From assembly GCA_040384325.1 (NCBI GenBank), contig JAZKJL010000003.1:124001-188000 (forward strand): a DNA stretch of 64,000 nt, given 5' to 3'. This document shows positions 27,123 to 36,200 of the stretch, one piece after another; positions within the stretch are counted from its first letter, which is position 1; each line of letters opens with the position of its first letter. A model generated the notes under the pieces. That model was not told the DNA's origin and made no database searches. It saw only the letters and a program-made list of their open reading frames with translations. The translations under genes were made by a program, and so were the position numbers. Origin of the DNA: JACMLX01 sp040384325. GTDB lineage: Bacteria; Gemmatimonadota; Gemmatimonadetes; Gemmatimonadales; Gemmatimonadaceae.

Positions 27123-28547
27123 TTACTCCGACGGCGTCAGCGTGCTGTCGGCGCTGTCCAGCAGCCGATGCCGCCGCAACTTCACGTACAGGCTCTGGCG
27201 GCTCACGCCCAGCACCTCGGCGGCCGACGTCCGGTTGTCGTCGGTCAGCTCGAGGGCGGCCTCGATGAAGTGGCGCTCCACCAGATCGGTGGTGTCGCGG
27301 ACCAATTCCCGCAGGGAAACCCGCCCCACGAGGGACGTCAGTTGCTCCACGGCGCGGGTCAGGTCGCGGGCGCCCTGCGGCCCCACCGCCAACCGGCGAC
27401 CCACGTCGCGGAGCATGAACCCGATTGCCGGATGGTCGGAATCGGGCAGCCAGGCGGCCGACACTTCGACCTCCGTGGCGAGCCCGTGCACGCCGCGGGC
27501 AGATGTCAACGCGAGGCGGACTGCACCATTGCGCTTGAGCATCGTCAGGAACACGTCGAAGTCGGCTCCCGGGCGGCCGATCCAGGCACCGATGTCCTCG
27601 CCGCGCACCTGCTCGTCTGAAGCGAGCTGGACCAGGTCGAGGAAGGCACGGTTGGCGTACGTCACCATCCCGCTGGTGTCCGTGATCACGAACGAGTCCG
27701 GCGACTGCTCGAGCAGGGCGGCGATACGGCTGCGCTCGCCACCGTCGCCGACCTGACGGTCGGATTCGATCTGCGTGAACCGGATCAGGAGCAGGGTGCT
27801 GCTGTCCTGCCGGAAGGTCGACGCGCTGATGCTGAACGTCTCACCACTCCGGGCGAGGCGGATGCGAATGTCACCGCTCTTGCCGACGGCGCGGGCGTTC
27901 GCCACCGCGTCGCCGACGCTGCGCAGGTCGTCGGGCGCGATGCCGAACGGGAAGGTGCGCCCGGTCAGCTTCTCCGGCGCCTCGCCGAAGAGCTTGCCGG
28001 CCGAGGCGTTCGCATCCATCACCTTCATCGTCGCGCTGTCCACCACCAGGATCGTCTCGGCGGCCAGCTGGAAGAGCAGTCGGTAGCGCGTTTCCACGTG
28101 GCGCAGGCGCCAGTAGTCGCGCTCCATCGCCTGCTGCGCCTCAACCAGCCGCTGCTGCAGCGCCGAGACCGTGCGCATGTCCCGCCCGGCGGCGACGAAG
28201 GCACCGTCCCGGCCAACGCGCATCACGGTGTACGAGACCGGCAAGTCATTGCCGCCGGCCAGCATGTGATTCACCTGGCGACGGCGACCGGACGACTTGG
28301 ATCCGGCATCCCGCAGCAGCGCCTCCACCTTCCCACGGGTCTCGTTGGTGACCGTCTGGGCCCAGTGCTGCCCGACCCAGCGTTCGATGCCGGCCTCGCG
28401 CAGTTCGGGGTCGGTGGCGACCACCGCACGGACGACACCCGTACGGTCGACGATGACCGCGAGATCCCCGGTGTTCGCGACCAGGTCGGCCGCGAGAAGG
28501 GGGTCGAGATCCGCGAGGCCACCGTCGACGGCGCGGGCTGGAGTCAC
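27123..28547 (-). CDS. ppsR: Photosynthesis gene repressor PpsR/CrtJ
   Basis: The 474-residue product has three PAS-like regions (about residues 15-130, 160-270 and 290-405) and a C-terminal Fis-type helix-turn-helix (RTSAAEVLGVSRQSLYVKLR, near 435-460). PpsR binds TGT-N12-ACA operators and represses bch, crt and puc genes under oxygen or light. I find no cysteine anywhere in the protein, so thiol-based redox sensing known in Rhodobacter cannot apply. The GTG start overlaps the aerR stop codon (GTGA), which fits the known PpsR-AerR partnership. Confidence 0.93.
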   Translation of the reverse strand: MTPARAVDGGLADLDPLLAADLVANTGDLAVIVDRTGVVRAVVATDPELREAGIERWVGQHWAQTVTNETRGKVEALLRDAGSKSSGRRRQVNHMLAGGNDLPVSYTVMRVGRDGAFVAAGRDMRTVSALQQRLVEAQQAMERDYWRLRHVETRYRLLFQLAAETILVVDSATMKVMDANASAGKLFGEAPEKLTGRTFPFGIAPDDLRSVGDAVANARAVGKSGDIRIRLARSGETFSISASTFRQDSSTLLLIRFTQIESDRQVGDGGERSRIAALLEQSPDSFVITDTSGMVTYANRAFLDLVQLASDEQVRGEDIGAWIGRPGADFDVFLTMLKRNGAVRLALTSARGVHGLATEVEVSAAWLPDSDHPAIGFMLRDVGRRLAVGPQGARDLTRAVEQLTSLVGRVSLRELVRDTTDLVERHFIEAALELTDDNRTSAAEVLGVSRQSLYVKLRRHRLLDSADSTLTPSE

Positions 28548-29416
28548 GGGGACGAGGGCGCGAGGGGAGGAGAGGAGTCGTCGAGGGCGGCGCGTCGCGC
28601 CTGCACCAGCGTACGAGCGACCATCGGCCCCTGTGCGGCATCGGGAGCCGAGGCGTCGGCTCCGACACGCTGCACGAGCGCCGGGTTGTCGTTGAAAGCC
28701 CGGCCGCCGACCATGATCGCCAATTCGGCGTTGAGCGAGGCCTCACGGATGCTGGCGACCAGCTCACGGATCTTCGGCATCCGCTCGACCACGCCGGCCG
28801 AGAGCCCGACGACGTCGTACCAGTGGGCCGCGATCTCCTGCACCACGTCGGAGTTGCCGAGCGGGTGTCCGACCGTGACGCCCCAGCCGTCGGCCACGAA
28901 GAACTCCGCCACCATGGCCAGTCCCAGCGAATGCTGTTCGTCCGGCATGGCGCACAGGAACGCCTGGCCGGCGTCGGGCGACATCAGGGTCTCCGCGGCG
29001 ACCCGGCGGCCGAGGTCGCGGACCACGCGCTGCATGCGGCCGAGGCCCAGCGTGACCTCGAGGAAGTCGACCGTATCCTCTTCCCAGCCTTCGCCGAGCG
29101 ACCGGGCCGCGGGCGCGAGCAGGTCGAGGCAGATGCGCTCCAGCGGCATTCCCGCCTCGATCAGGTCGTTCACGATGGCGGGGCAGCGCTCCTCGTCATG
29201 CGAGAGGCATGCCTGTACGAAGCGTTCGACGTCCATCAGGGCGAGCACGTGCGCCGGGATGATGCTGCCATCCGGCTGGGTGGCATGCTCGCGCGCGTGG
29301 GCCAACAACCGCGGGATCAGGTCCAGCTCCATCGCGCGCCCCACGACCGGACGGACGCGCGGCATGTCGCACTCGGCTGGCGGCTGAGAACCGAACGGAT
29401 GCAGCGAGGTGGACAA
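28544..29416 (-). CDS. aerR: Cobalamin-binding antirepressor AerR/PpaA
   Basis: AerR-type proteins bind B12 and change PpsR activity in response to light. Read from a TTG at 29416, the product has 290 residues: an N-terminal helical region with HVLALMDVERFVQACLSHDE, then a B12-binding domain with MPDEQHSLGLAMVAEFF (D159, H162 and G165 of the D-x-x-H-x-x-G loop) and IMVGGRAFNDNP. I chose TTG because a strong GGAGGGG lies six bases before it; the ATG at 29365 is the alternative and lacks a clear ribosome site. It overlaps ppsR and is divergent from bchF. Confidence 0.88.
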   Translation of the reverse strand: MSTSLHPFGSQPPAECDMPRVRPVVGRAMELDLIPRLLAHAREHATQPDGSIIPAHVLALMDVERFVQACLSHDEERCPAIVNDLIEAGMPLERICLDLLAPAARSLGEGWEEDTVDFLEVTLGLGRMQRVVRDLGRRVAAETLMSPDAGQAFLCAMPDEQHSLGLAMVAEFFVADGWGVTVGHPLGNSDVVQEIAAHWYDVVGLSAGVVERMPKIRELVASIREASLNAELAIMVGGRAFNDNPALVQRVGADASAPDAAQGPMVARTLVQARRAALDDSSPPLAPSSP

Positions 29417-29574
29417 CGGGCCCCTCCGGGCAGCGACGGACGTCGGACGGCGGGTCCCTAACGATCCAGTCTGGGCCACGTTGCCGCAAGACAGGGGAGC
29501 CGCCGCTGGCTTGAAGAAACCCGCACTCTCGGCGTTGTCAAATGCTCCGGGCTCGGCCGGCGGCGGCCGGGGGG

Positions 29575-29645
29575 TGTCGCGCGCGCCTGACGCTCGGATG
29601 CCGACTGTCAGCTTTCCTTGACACTTTCCCATCCGGGGGTAGCCT
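29575..29645 (+). promoter_or_regulatory. bchF promoter with PpsR-type operator
   Basis: TGTCAGCTTTCCTTGACA at 29606-29623 is a perfect TGT-N12-ACA palindrome. Its right half supplies a consensus -35 TTGACA (29618-29623), followed after 16 bases by a -10-like TAGCCT (29640-29645). A degenerate second site, TGT-N12-ACG, lies at 29575-29592. This is the only control region between aerR (minus) and bchF (plus), so PpsR bound here could affect both the main bch operon and its own operon. Confidence 0.7.
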
Positions 29646-29660
29646 CGGAGCAACGGTTAC

Positions 29661-30224
29661 ATGGAGCGCAGCGCGGTGATGGATGGCGGACTGACGATCA
29701 GCACTGAACGGGGGGGCGTTGCGGCGGCGCGGGGCCGGCCGGTGCGTGCGCTCTATACCCCGGAGCAGCGCCGCCGGCGTGATGCGACCCGCTGGACGCT
29801 GGTGCAGGGGATCCTGGCGCCGGTGCAGTTCCTCGTCTTCGCCGTCAGCGTGGTGCTGGTGCTCCGCTCGCTGCTCACCGGCGACGGGGTGCTGGCCGCC
29901 CACATCTCGATCATCGTCAAGACGGTGCTGCTCTACACGATCATGGTCACCGGCGCGATCTGGGAGAAAGTCGTCTTCGGCCAATATCTCTTCGCCGAGG
30001 CCTTCTTCTGGGAGGATGTGGTGAGTTTCGTGGTGATCGCGCTGCACACGATCTATCTCGGCGGCCTGCTGACCGGGCGTCTCTCCACGCAGGCGCTGCT
30101 GCTGGTGGCACTGTCCGCCTACGCCGTCTATGTGGTGAACGCGGTGCAGTTCGTGCTCAAGCTGCGCGCTGCGCGACTGCAGGAAGCGCACGACGCCGCC
30201 CGCCGCATCGCGGAGCCGGCATGA
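29661..30224 (+). CDS. bchF: 2-vinyl bacteriochlorophyllide hydratase
   Basis: BchF hydrates the C3 vinyl group on the route to bacteriochlorophyll a. The 187-residue membrane protein has the family segment YTPEQRRRRDATRWTLVQG followed by ILAPVQFLVFAVS, then four hydrophobic helices and AIWEKVVFGQYLF. It is the first gene of the long plus-strand operon, and its stop overlaps the bchN start (ATGA). A second in-frame ATG at 29679 is possible. Confidence 0.93.
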   Translation: MERSAVMDGGLTISTERGGVAAARGRPVRALYTPEQRRRRDATRWTLVQGILAPVQFLVFAVSVVLVLRSLLTGDGVLAAHISIIVKTVLLYTIMVTGAIWEKVVFGQYLFAEAFFWEDVVSFVVIALHTIYLGGLLTGRLSTQALLLVALSAYAVYVVNAVQFVLKLRAARLQEAHDAARRIAEPA

Positions 30225-31513
30225 GCACCTCGCTTCCGGTGATGAACGACGCGGCGATGGGTGGCGGCTGCACCGATGCGCCCGTGCTGCGCGAGCGCGG
30301 CCAGCGCGAGGTGTTCTGTGGCCTCACCGGCATCGTGTGGCTGCACCGCAAGATGCAGGATGCGTTCTTCCTCGTGGTGGGGTCGCGGACCTGCGCGCAC
30401 CTGCTGCAGTCGGCGGCGGGAGTGATGATCTTCGCCGAGCCGCGTTTCGCGACCGCGATCCTGCAGGATCGTGACCTGGCGGGCATGGCGGACTGCAACA
30501 CGGAACTGGATCGTGTCGTCGCGGAACTATTGGCGCGCCGTCCCGAGATCACGACGCTGTTCCTGGTCGGATCGTGCCCCAGCGAGGTGATCAAGCTCGA
30601 CCTGCTGACGGCCTCGCAGCGCCTCAATCGCGAGCACTTCCCGCGCGTGCGCATCCTCAGTTATTCCGGCAGCGGCATCGAGACCACGTTCACGCAGGGT
30701 GAGGACCAGTGCCTGAAGGCGGTGGTGCCGCACCTGCCCGCCGCCACCGACGGTGAACGTCGCCTGATGGTGGTGGGGACACTGGCCGACGTGATCGAGG
30801 ATCAGTTCTCCCGCCTGTTCACGCAGCTCGGCATCGGACCGGTGTCGTTCTTCCCGGCGCGCCGTGCATCGGAGCTGCCGCCGGTGGGACCGGGCACGCA
30901 GCTGCTGCTGGCGCAGCCGTTCGTCGGCGAGACGGTGCGCGCGCTGCAGGCCCGCGGCGCCACGCTGTTGCAGGCACCGTATCCCCTCGGCGCCGACGGC
31001 ACCACGCGCTGGCTGGCAGCGGCGGCCGCCGCGTGGGATGTGCCCGCGGAGCATTTCCGTCGGGTGACGGAGCCGGCGCAGGCACGCGCCACCACCGCAT
31101 TGCAGCGGTATCGCAGCACTCTGGAAGGCAAGCGAATCTTCTTCTTCCCCGACTCGCAGCTGGAGCTGCCGCTGGCGCGGTTCCTCTCGCGCGAGTGTGG
31201 CATGCAGCTGGTGGAAGTCGGCACGCCGTATCTCGATCGCATGCTGACCGCCACCGAGTTGGCACTGCTGCCCGAAGGCACCTTCCTCAGCGAAGGGCAG
31301 GACGTGGAGAAGCAGCTCGACCGATGCGAGGCGCAGCAGCCCGACCTCACCGTGTGCGGTCTGGGCCTCGCCAATCCGCTCGAGGCGCGCGGCCTGCGCA
31401 CCAAGTGGTCCATCGAATTGGTGTTCTCACCGATCCAAGGCTATGACCAGGCGGGCGATCTGGCGGAGCTGTTCGTCCGTCCCCTCGATCGCAGCGCGCG
31501 ACTGACGGTTTGA
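30221..31513 (+). CDS. bchN: Dark-operative protochlorophyllide reductase, BchN subunit
   Basis: BchN and BchB form the NifDK-like catalytic part of the light-independent protochlorophyllide reductase. The 430-residue product has three cysteines placed as cluster ligands: C33 in VFCGLTGIVW, C58 in VGSRTCAHLL and C119 in LFLVGSCPSEV. The fourth ligand is the aspartate D36 of BchB, encoded next. It overlaps bchF and is four bases from bchB, so subunits are made together. Confidence 0.95.
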   Translation: MSTSLPVMNDAAMGGGCTDAPVLRERGQREVFCGLTGIVWLHRKMQDAFFLVVGSRTCAHLLQSAAGVMIFAEPRFATAILQDRDLAGMADCNTELDRVVAELLARRPEITTLFLVGSCPSEVIKLDLLTASQRLNREHFPRVRILSYSGSGIETTFTQGEDQCLKAVVPHLPAATDGERRLMVVGTLADVIEDQFSRLFTQLGIGPVSFFPARRASELPPVGPGTQLLLAQPFVGETVRALQARGATLLQAPYPLGADGTTRWLAAAAAAWDVPAEHFRRVTEPAQARATTALQRYRSTLEGKRIFFFPDSQLELPLARFLSRECGMQLVEVGTPYLDRMLTATELALLPEGTFLSEGQDVEKQLDRCEAQQPDLTVCGLGLANPLEARGLRTKWSIELVFSPIQGYDQAGDLAELFVRPLDRSARLTV

Positions 31514-31517
31514 CACG

Positions 31518-33212
31518 ATGCAACTGACGCTCTGGACCTACGAAGGCCCGCCCCATGTCGGTGCGATGCGCATCGCGACCTCGATGCGCGACGTGCACTA
31601 CGTGCTGCACGCGCCGCAAGGCGATACCTACGCCGACCTGCTGTTCACGATGATCGAGCGGCAGGACAAGCGGCCGCCGGTGACGTACACCACGTTCCAG
31701 GCCCGCGACCTCGGGGGCGACACCGCCAACATCGTCACCCGCGCGGTGCAGGATGCCGTCGATCGCTTCAAGCCGAAGGCGCTGCTGGTGGGTGAGAGCT
31801 GCACCGCGGAGCTGATCCAGGACAATCCTGGCAGCCTCGCGATGGGCATGAACCTCGATCTACCGATCGTGCCGCTCGAGCTGCCCTCGTACTCGAAGAA
31901 GGAAAACTGGGGCGCCGCCGAGACGTTCTACCAGCTGGTGCGCACGCTGCTGCTGGAACGCTCGAAGGTGCGTGAGCCGCGCCCCGCGCGTGAGGGCCGT
32001 CGTCCGCGGGTGAACCTGCTCGGTGGCACCATCCTCGGTTTCCGCTGCCGCGACGACATCGCGGAAGTGACGAAGCTGCTGGCGAGCGTGGGCGTGGACG
32101 TGCACGTGAGTGCGCCGCTGGGCGCCGATCCCGACGACCTGCGCCGCATTCCGGAAGCGGATGCGAACGTCTGCCTGTATCCCGAGATCGCACTCTCCAC
32201 CTGCAGCTGGCTGCAGCGCACCTTCCAGATGCCGGTGATCACGACGGTGCCGATCGGCGTTGGCGCAACACGTGATTTCATCGCCGAGGTGGGCCGCGTG
32301 CTGGCCATCGACGTCTCGGCGGTGCTGGGCGGCGAGACGGCCGGTGCGGCGTCGCTGGGCAGCAGCCAGTCGCGCATGCCGTGGTACTCGCGCTCGGTGG
32401 ATGCGACGTACCTCACCGGCAAGCGCGTGTTCATCTTCGGTGACGGCACACACGTGGTGGCGGCCGCGCGCATCGCCAGCGAGGAGCTGGGCTTCAAGGT
32501 GGTGGGGCTGGGCACCTACAGCCGAGAGATGGCGCGCGAGGTCAAGGCCGCCGCCGAGAAGTACGGCGTGACGGCGCTGATCACCGACGACTACCTCGAC
32601 GTGGAGCGCACGGTCGCCGAGCTGCAGGTCGAGCTGGTGCTCGGCACGCAGATGGAGCGCCACATCGCCAAGCGGCTGGGTGTGCCGTGTTCGGTGATCT
32701 CGACGCCGATCCACGTGCAGGACGTGCCGGCGCGCTACTCGCCGCAGATGGGTTTCGAAGGCGCGAACGTGATCTTCGACGCCTGGGTGCACCCGTTGAT
32801 GATGGGCCTCGAGGAGCACCTGCTGCAGATGTTCCGCGAGGATTTCGAGTTCGGCGATGGCGCCACGCCGTCGCACCTGCACAGCGTCGCGCCGGCGAGG
32901 TCCGAGGGCTCCGCCGGCGTGATGGGGACGGAACCGCAAGGCGCCGTCGCCACACCCGTCGTCTCGGAGCCGGCGCACGCGTCGGTGCAAACGCCCACGG
33001 CCACCACTGTGGTCGAGGCGCCGGGTGCGCCCGCAGATGCCACCGCCGGCACGCCGACCTGGTCGGCCGACGGCGAGAAGGAACTGGGCAAGATCCCCTT
33101 CTTCGTGCGCGGCAAGGCGCGGCGCAACACGGAGAAGTACGCGGCGGCGCAGGGCATCGCCGTGATCACCACCGAGACCCTGTACGAGGCCAAGGCGCAC
33201 TATGGCCGTTGA
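31518..33212 (+). CDS. bchB: Dark-operative protochlorophyllide reductase, BchB subunit
   Basis: The 564-residue product begins MQLTLWTYEGPPHVGAMRIA and has aspartate 36 in APQGDTYADL, the residue that completes the shared 4Fe-4S cluster with BchN. Later blocks (VGESCTAELIQDNPG, VNLLGGTILGFRCRDD) are typical. An alanine/proline-rich linker of about 60 residues (about 450-515) precedes the C-terminal domain with KIPFFVRGKARRNTEKYA. The 3' end overlaps the bchH start by 11 bases. Confidence 0.95.
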   Translation: MQLTLWTYEGPPHVGAMRIATSMRDVHYVLHAPQGDTYADLLFTMIERQDKRPPVTYTTFQARDLGGDTANIVTRAVQDAVDRFKPKALLVGESCTAELIQDNPGSLAMGMNLDLPIVPLELPSYSKKENWGAAETFYQLVRTLLLERSKVREPRPAREGRRPRVNLLGGTILGFRCRDDIAEVTKLLASVGVDVHVSAPLGADPDDLRRIPEADANVCLYPEIALSTCSWLQRTFQMPVITTVPIGVGATRDFIAEVGRVLAIDVSAVLGGETAGAASLGSSQSRMPWYSRSVDATYLTGKRVFIFGDGTHVVAAARIASEELGFKVVGLGTYSREMAREVKAAAEKYGVTALITDDYLDVERTVAELQVELVLGTQMERHIAKRLGVPCSVISTPIHVQDVPARYSPQMGFEGANVIFDAWVHPLMMGLEEHLLQMFREDFEFGDGATPSHLHSVAPARSEGSAGVMGTEPQGAVATPVVSEPAHASVQTPTATTVVEAPGAPADATAGTPTWSADGEKELGKIPFFVRGKARRNTEKYAAAQGIAVITTETLYEAKAHYGR

Positions 33213-36200
33213 CTCGATGCCACCGCTGCGCTTCGTCATCATCACGCTCGACTCCCACCTGGCCGGTGCGGTGGCCGAGGCGGCGACGATGGTGGTGCAG
33301 CAGGTGCCGTCGATCGACCTGCGCGTGCACGTGGCGTCGGACTGGCCCGAACATCCCGAGGCGCTGGCGCGCTGCAAGGCCGACATCGCGACCGGTGACA
33401 TCATCGCGGTGACGCAGTGTTTCCAGGACGAGCAGGTGACCGCGATCCGCGATGCGCTGCTGGCTCGCCGCGATCACTGCGACTCGATCCTGGTGGCCGT
33501 CTCGGCGCCGGAACTGGTGCGCTGCACCAAGATGGGCCGGTTCGATCTCGGCGGGGCCGAGGAGAAGAAGCCGAAGCCGTGGTCACCGCTCGGCATCCTG
33601 AAGAAGCTTCGCGGCAGCCGGACCGACGGGAAGTCGAGCGGCGAGCGGCAGATGACGGCGCTGAAGGCGATGCCGAAGCTGCTCAAGTTCATTCCCGGCA
33701 CGGCGCAGGACGTGCGCGTGTACCTGCTCAGCATCCAGTACTGGCTGGCCGGCACGTCGGAGAACATCGCCAACCTGATCCTGTTGCACGTCGAGAAGTA
33801 TGCCGACGGGCCGCGCAAGGTATTGCGGGCGCAGGTGAAGGCGGCGGCGCCGCAGACGTATCCGGAAGTGGGATTGTGGCATCCCGACATCAAATCGGCG
33901 CACGGCATCGGGGTGGCGCTCGACGCGCTGCCCTCAGCCGGCGCGGCCGGCACGGTGGGGCTGCTGCTGGGGCGCAGCTACCTGCTGGCGGACAACGTGC
34001 AGCACTACGCCGCCGTGGTGCGGGCGTTCGAGCGTCGCGGGCTGCGCACCATCCCCGCCTTCGCCAGCGCACTCGATGCGCGCCCGGCGATCGATCGCTA
34101 CTTCATGAATGCGGACGGGAAGGGCACGGTGGACGCGGTCGTGTCGCTGACCGGCTTCTCGCTGGTGGGCGGTCCCGCCTACAACGACGCCAGCGCAGCG
34201 CAGGCCACGCTCTCACGCCTCGACGTGCCGTACTTCTGCCTGCAGACGCTCGAGTTCCAGAGCACGCCGGAGTGGCAGGGCGACCCACGCGGCCTCAATC
34301 CGCTGCAGGCGACGCTGCAGGTCGCGATTCCCGAGCTGGATGGCGCCATCGGCCCGACGGTGTTCGCGGGCAAGGTGGGTTCCGCGAAGGGCGTGGAGAA
34401 CGCGGAGTCGCTGCCGATCACCGAACGCGTCGAGACGATGGCCGATCGTGTGCTGCAGATGGTGCGCATGCGTCGTACGCCACGCGCGCAGCGCAAGGTG
34501 GCGGTGGTGCTGTTCAACTTCCCGCCCAACGCCGGCAACACCGGCAGCGCGGCGTACCTGGACTGCTTTCACTCGCTCTACAACACGATGCTGGCGATGC
34601 GCGACGCGGGCTACACGGTGACGGTGCCCGAGAGCGTGGATGCGCTGCGCGATGCGGTGATCCAGGGCAATCGCGAGCAGTACGGATCGGTGGCCTCGGT
34701 GTTCGCGCGCATTCCCACCGACGACCATGTGCGCCGCGAACGCTGGCTGCCGCAGATCGAGGGCGCGTGGGGACCGGCGCCGGGCAAGCAGTTCGCCGAC
34801 GGCCACGGCATCCAGATCCTGGGCGCGGAGTTCGGCAACGTGTTCGTCGGCGTGCAGCCATCGTTCGGGTGGGAAGGGGACCCGATGCGGCTGCTGTTCG
34901 AGGGCAACTTCGCGCCGACGCACGCGTTCAGCGCCTTCTATCGCTGGCTGCGCGAGGATTGGGGCGCCAATGCGGCGCTGCACTTCGGCACCCACGGTGC
35001 GCTGGAGTTCATGCCGGGCAAGCAGGCCGGCCTCACCGACCAGTGCTGGCCCGATCGCCTCATCGGCGACCTGCCGAACGTCTACCTCTACGCGTCGAAC
35101 AACTCATCGGAAGGCACGCTGGCGAAGCGTCGTGGCGGTGCCACCACGCTGGTGAGCTATCTCACCCCGTCACTCTCGTCGGCGGGACTCTACAAGGGAT
35201 TGCTGGACCTGAAGGCGTCGTTCGAACGCTGGCGCATGATGGACGACCGCACCGGTGCCGGTGAACGCGCATCGCTGGCGACGCTGCTGCAGGAGCAGGC
35301 CGTCGCCTTGGAGCTGACGGCACCGCTGCCGCGCTGGACCGCCGATGACGTGACGTTGATCGAGTCGGTGCGCCGGAAGCTGCAGGAAGTGGAGCAGGCG
35401 CTGATTCCGGTCGGGTTGCATGTGGTGGGCCGCACGCCGACCATCGAGGAACGGGCGGAGATGCTGGCCGCGATCGCCAGCGTGGGCCGGCCGGAGATCG
35501 AGATCCAGCCGTTTGGCGACACCGTACGCGCCGGCACCCGTCGCGCCCTGTCGGACGACGAGATCGACGCCGCGGCGCACGACATCGTGACGGCCGCGAT
35601 CACCGCCGGGACGACGGCCGGTGGCTTGCGCGAGGCGGAGCGTCACGGCGTGGCACCGATGGGGCTGGAGCCGACGTTGCGTGGCCTGCTGGCGCTGGAT
35701 GCACTGCTGGCCGAGGATGCCGAGATCCCGGGGCTGCTGCGCGCGCTCGACGGTCGCTACGTGACGGCGGCGCCGGCAGCGGACCTCGTGCGCAACACCG
35801 CCGTGCTGCCGACCGGTCGCAACCTGTACGGCTTCGATCCCTACAAGGTGCCGAGTCCGTATGCGCTGCAGGAAGGCAGTGTGCGCGCCGAGCAGCTGAT
35901 CGCACGACACCTCGCGGATGGCAACCCCTTCCCGGAGACGGTGGCGTTCGTGCTGTGGGGCACCGACAACATGAAGTCGGAAGGCACGCAGCTGGCGCAG
36001 GTGCTGGCGCTGATGGGCGTGGTGCCGCGGTTCGATGGCGTGGGGCGTCTCTGTGGCGCACGATTGCTGTCGCTGGCGCAGCTCGGGCGGCCGCGGGTGG
36101 ACGTGGTGACGTCGCTGTCGGGCATCTTCCGCGACCTGCTGCCGTTGCAGGTCAAGCTGCTGGCCGAGGCGGCGTTGCTGTGCGCCAGTGCCGACGAGCC

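Noticed and set aside
32875..33060. Possible frameshift or fusion in the low-complexity stretch of bchB
   Set aside because: The frame continues into the conserved C-terminal domain; the stretch is a linker within BchB.
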